NCBI GenBank assembly: GCA_035556135.1
Contig: DATMFO010000006.1
Coordinates: 158,505 to 222,504, forward strand
DNA: 64,000 nucleotides
Origin: ZC4RG30 sp035556135
GTDB taxonomy: Bacteria > Pseudomonadota > Gammaproteobacteria > Steroidobacterales > Steroidobacteraceae
Reading direction: 5' to 3'
Both the position numbers and the translations under genes were made by a program. Positions 63,644 to 64,000 of the stretch are shown here, in pieces; positions within the stretch are counted from its first letter, which is position 1; each line of letters begins with the position of its first letter. A model generated the notes under the pieces. That model worked only from the letters and a program-made list of their open reading frames with translations. It searched no databases and was not told the DNA's origin.

Positions 63644-64000
63644 ATGATCAAGAAATACCGGCCAGTCCTTCTGGCAACGCTGGTCCCAGCTGTGCTGCTG
63701 GGCGGCGTGTTCACAGTCGTCCAGGCGCAGAACGCTGGCGCGCAGGCCAGCCGCTGGTCCGATCCGGCCACCTGGCCCAACCGCAAGGTGCCCGCCGCAG
63801 GCGACAAGGTCGTCATCGGCAAGGACAAGCAGGTGGTGCTCGACGTAAGCCCCCCGGCGCTGGGCGGCCTCTCGATCGACGGCAAGCTCACCTTCTCCAA
63901 CGACACGGACCTGGAGCTGACCACCGAGTGGATCATGCTGCACGGTGAGCTCACGGTCGGCACAGAAGCGAAGCCGCATACGCGCAAGGCCACGATCACC
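63644..64000 (+). CDS. Exported G8-domain protein, copy 2 (3' part outside window)
   Basis: 119 codons are present from the ATG at 63644. The signal peptide (LVPAVLLGGVFTVVQAQ) and G8 domain are almost the same as in the protein at 50135-52903. After the signal only a few residues differ, for example ISKDK/IGKDK, DGNLTF/DGKLTF and LTIGTE/LTVGTE. A TATGCT upstream resembles the TATCCT upstream of copy 1 in the shared context GCGCTAT. The rest of the protein is outside the window. Confidence 0.88.
   Translation, partial: MIKKYRPVLLATLVPAVLLGGVFTVVQAQNAGAQASRWSDPATWPNRKVPAAGDKVVIGKDKQVVLDVSPPALGGLSIDGKLTFSNDTDLELTTEWIMLHGELTVGTEAKPHTRKATIT

Overview
The window is a GC-rich, gene-dense stretch of a gammaproteobacterial chromosome. 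The housekeeping order fimV-truA-accD-folC-dedD-cvpA-purF, the tig-clpP-clpX-lon run and the epmB-efp-epmA neighbourhood are typical of Gammaproteobacteria. The GC-rich codon use, cyanide-insensitive-type cytochrome bd, large TonB receptor, MauG-like and G8 proteins point towards the Xanthomonadales/Nevskiales/Steroidobacterales side (inference; no species call is possible from this alone).

Layout. 1-3.1 kb: the 5' part of a receiver-like/PAS signalling gene (FimX-like), then epmB divergent from efp, and a broken DUF937 gene. 3.1-7.5 kb: sco-psd-epmA on the minus strand, divergent from prmB-aroC; EF-P and both enzymes of its beta-lysylation (EpmA, EpmB) lie within 3.3 kb. 7.5-17.2 kb: asd, fimV, truA, accD, folC, dedD, cvpA, purF. 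17.2-23.9 kb: a receiver-kinase fusion, miaE, a GNAT, a GFA protein, lpxH, cysS, a cupin, folD and tRNA-Pro. 24.0-32.6 kb: a probable sulfide-response operon. A BigR/SqrR-type repressor is divergent from sqr-DUF2892-RND adaptor-RND pump-cioA-cioB, and every gene junction overlaps. A promoter embedded in a double inverted-repeat operator lies between them. 32.7-40.2 kb: tRNA Arg-His-Lys-Leu, the proteostasis block tig-clpP-clpX, a phosphopantetheinyl transferase, lon (with a heat-shock-like promoter), and tRNA-Val and tRNA-Asp. 40.5-47.4 kb: mprF-acvB lipid aminoacylation pair, a DUF3617 protein, a D,D-carboxypeptidase-like protein and a TMTC-like membrane protein.

47.4-64 kb is accessory and almost wholly envelope-directed: a Tat-exported SGNH esterase, small lipoproteins, a DUF411 protein with a CPYC thioredoxin-fold partner, a G8-domain beta-helix protein, a TPR protein, a MauG-like peroxidase fused to FG-GAP/UnbV repeats, a TonB-dependent receptor, a 749-residue lipoprotein, a SUMF1 protein, a Tat rhodanese, a TlpA thioredoxin, and the start of a second, nearly identical G8 protein at the window edge. 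The MauG and TonB genes both lack their 5' ends and meet head-to-head near 56,465, which marks either a real deletion or an assembly chimera.

The two best candidates for something new are the six-gene sulfide operon with its built-in RND exporter, and the G8-flanked envelope cassette. No CRISPR array, insertion sequence, rRNA or prophage was recognised.
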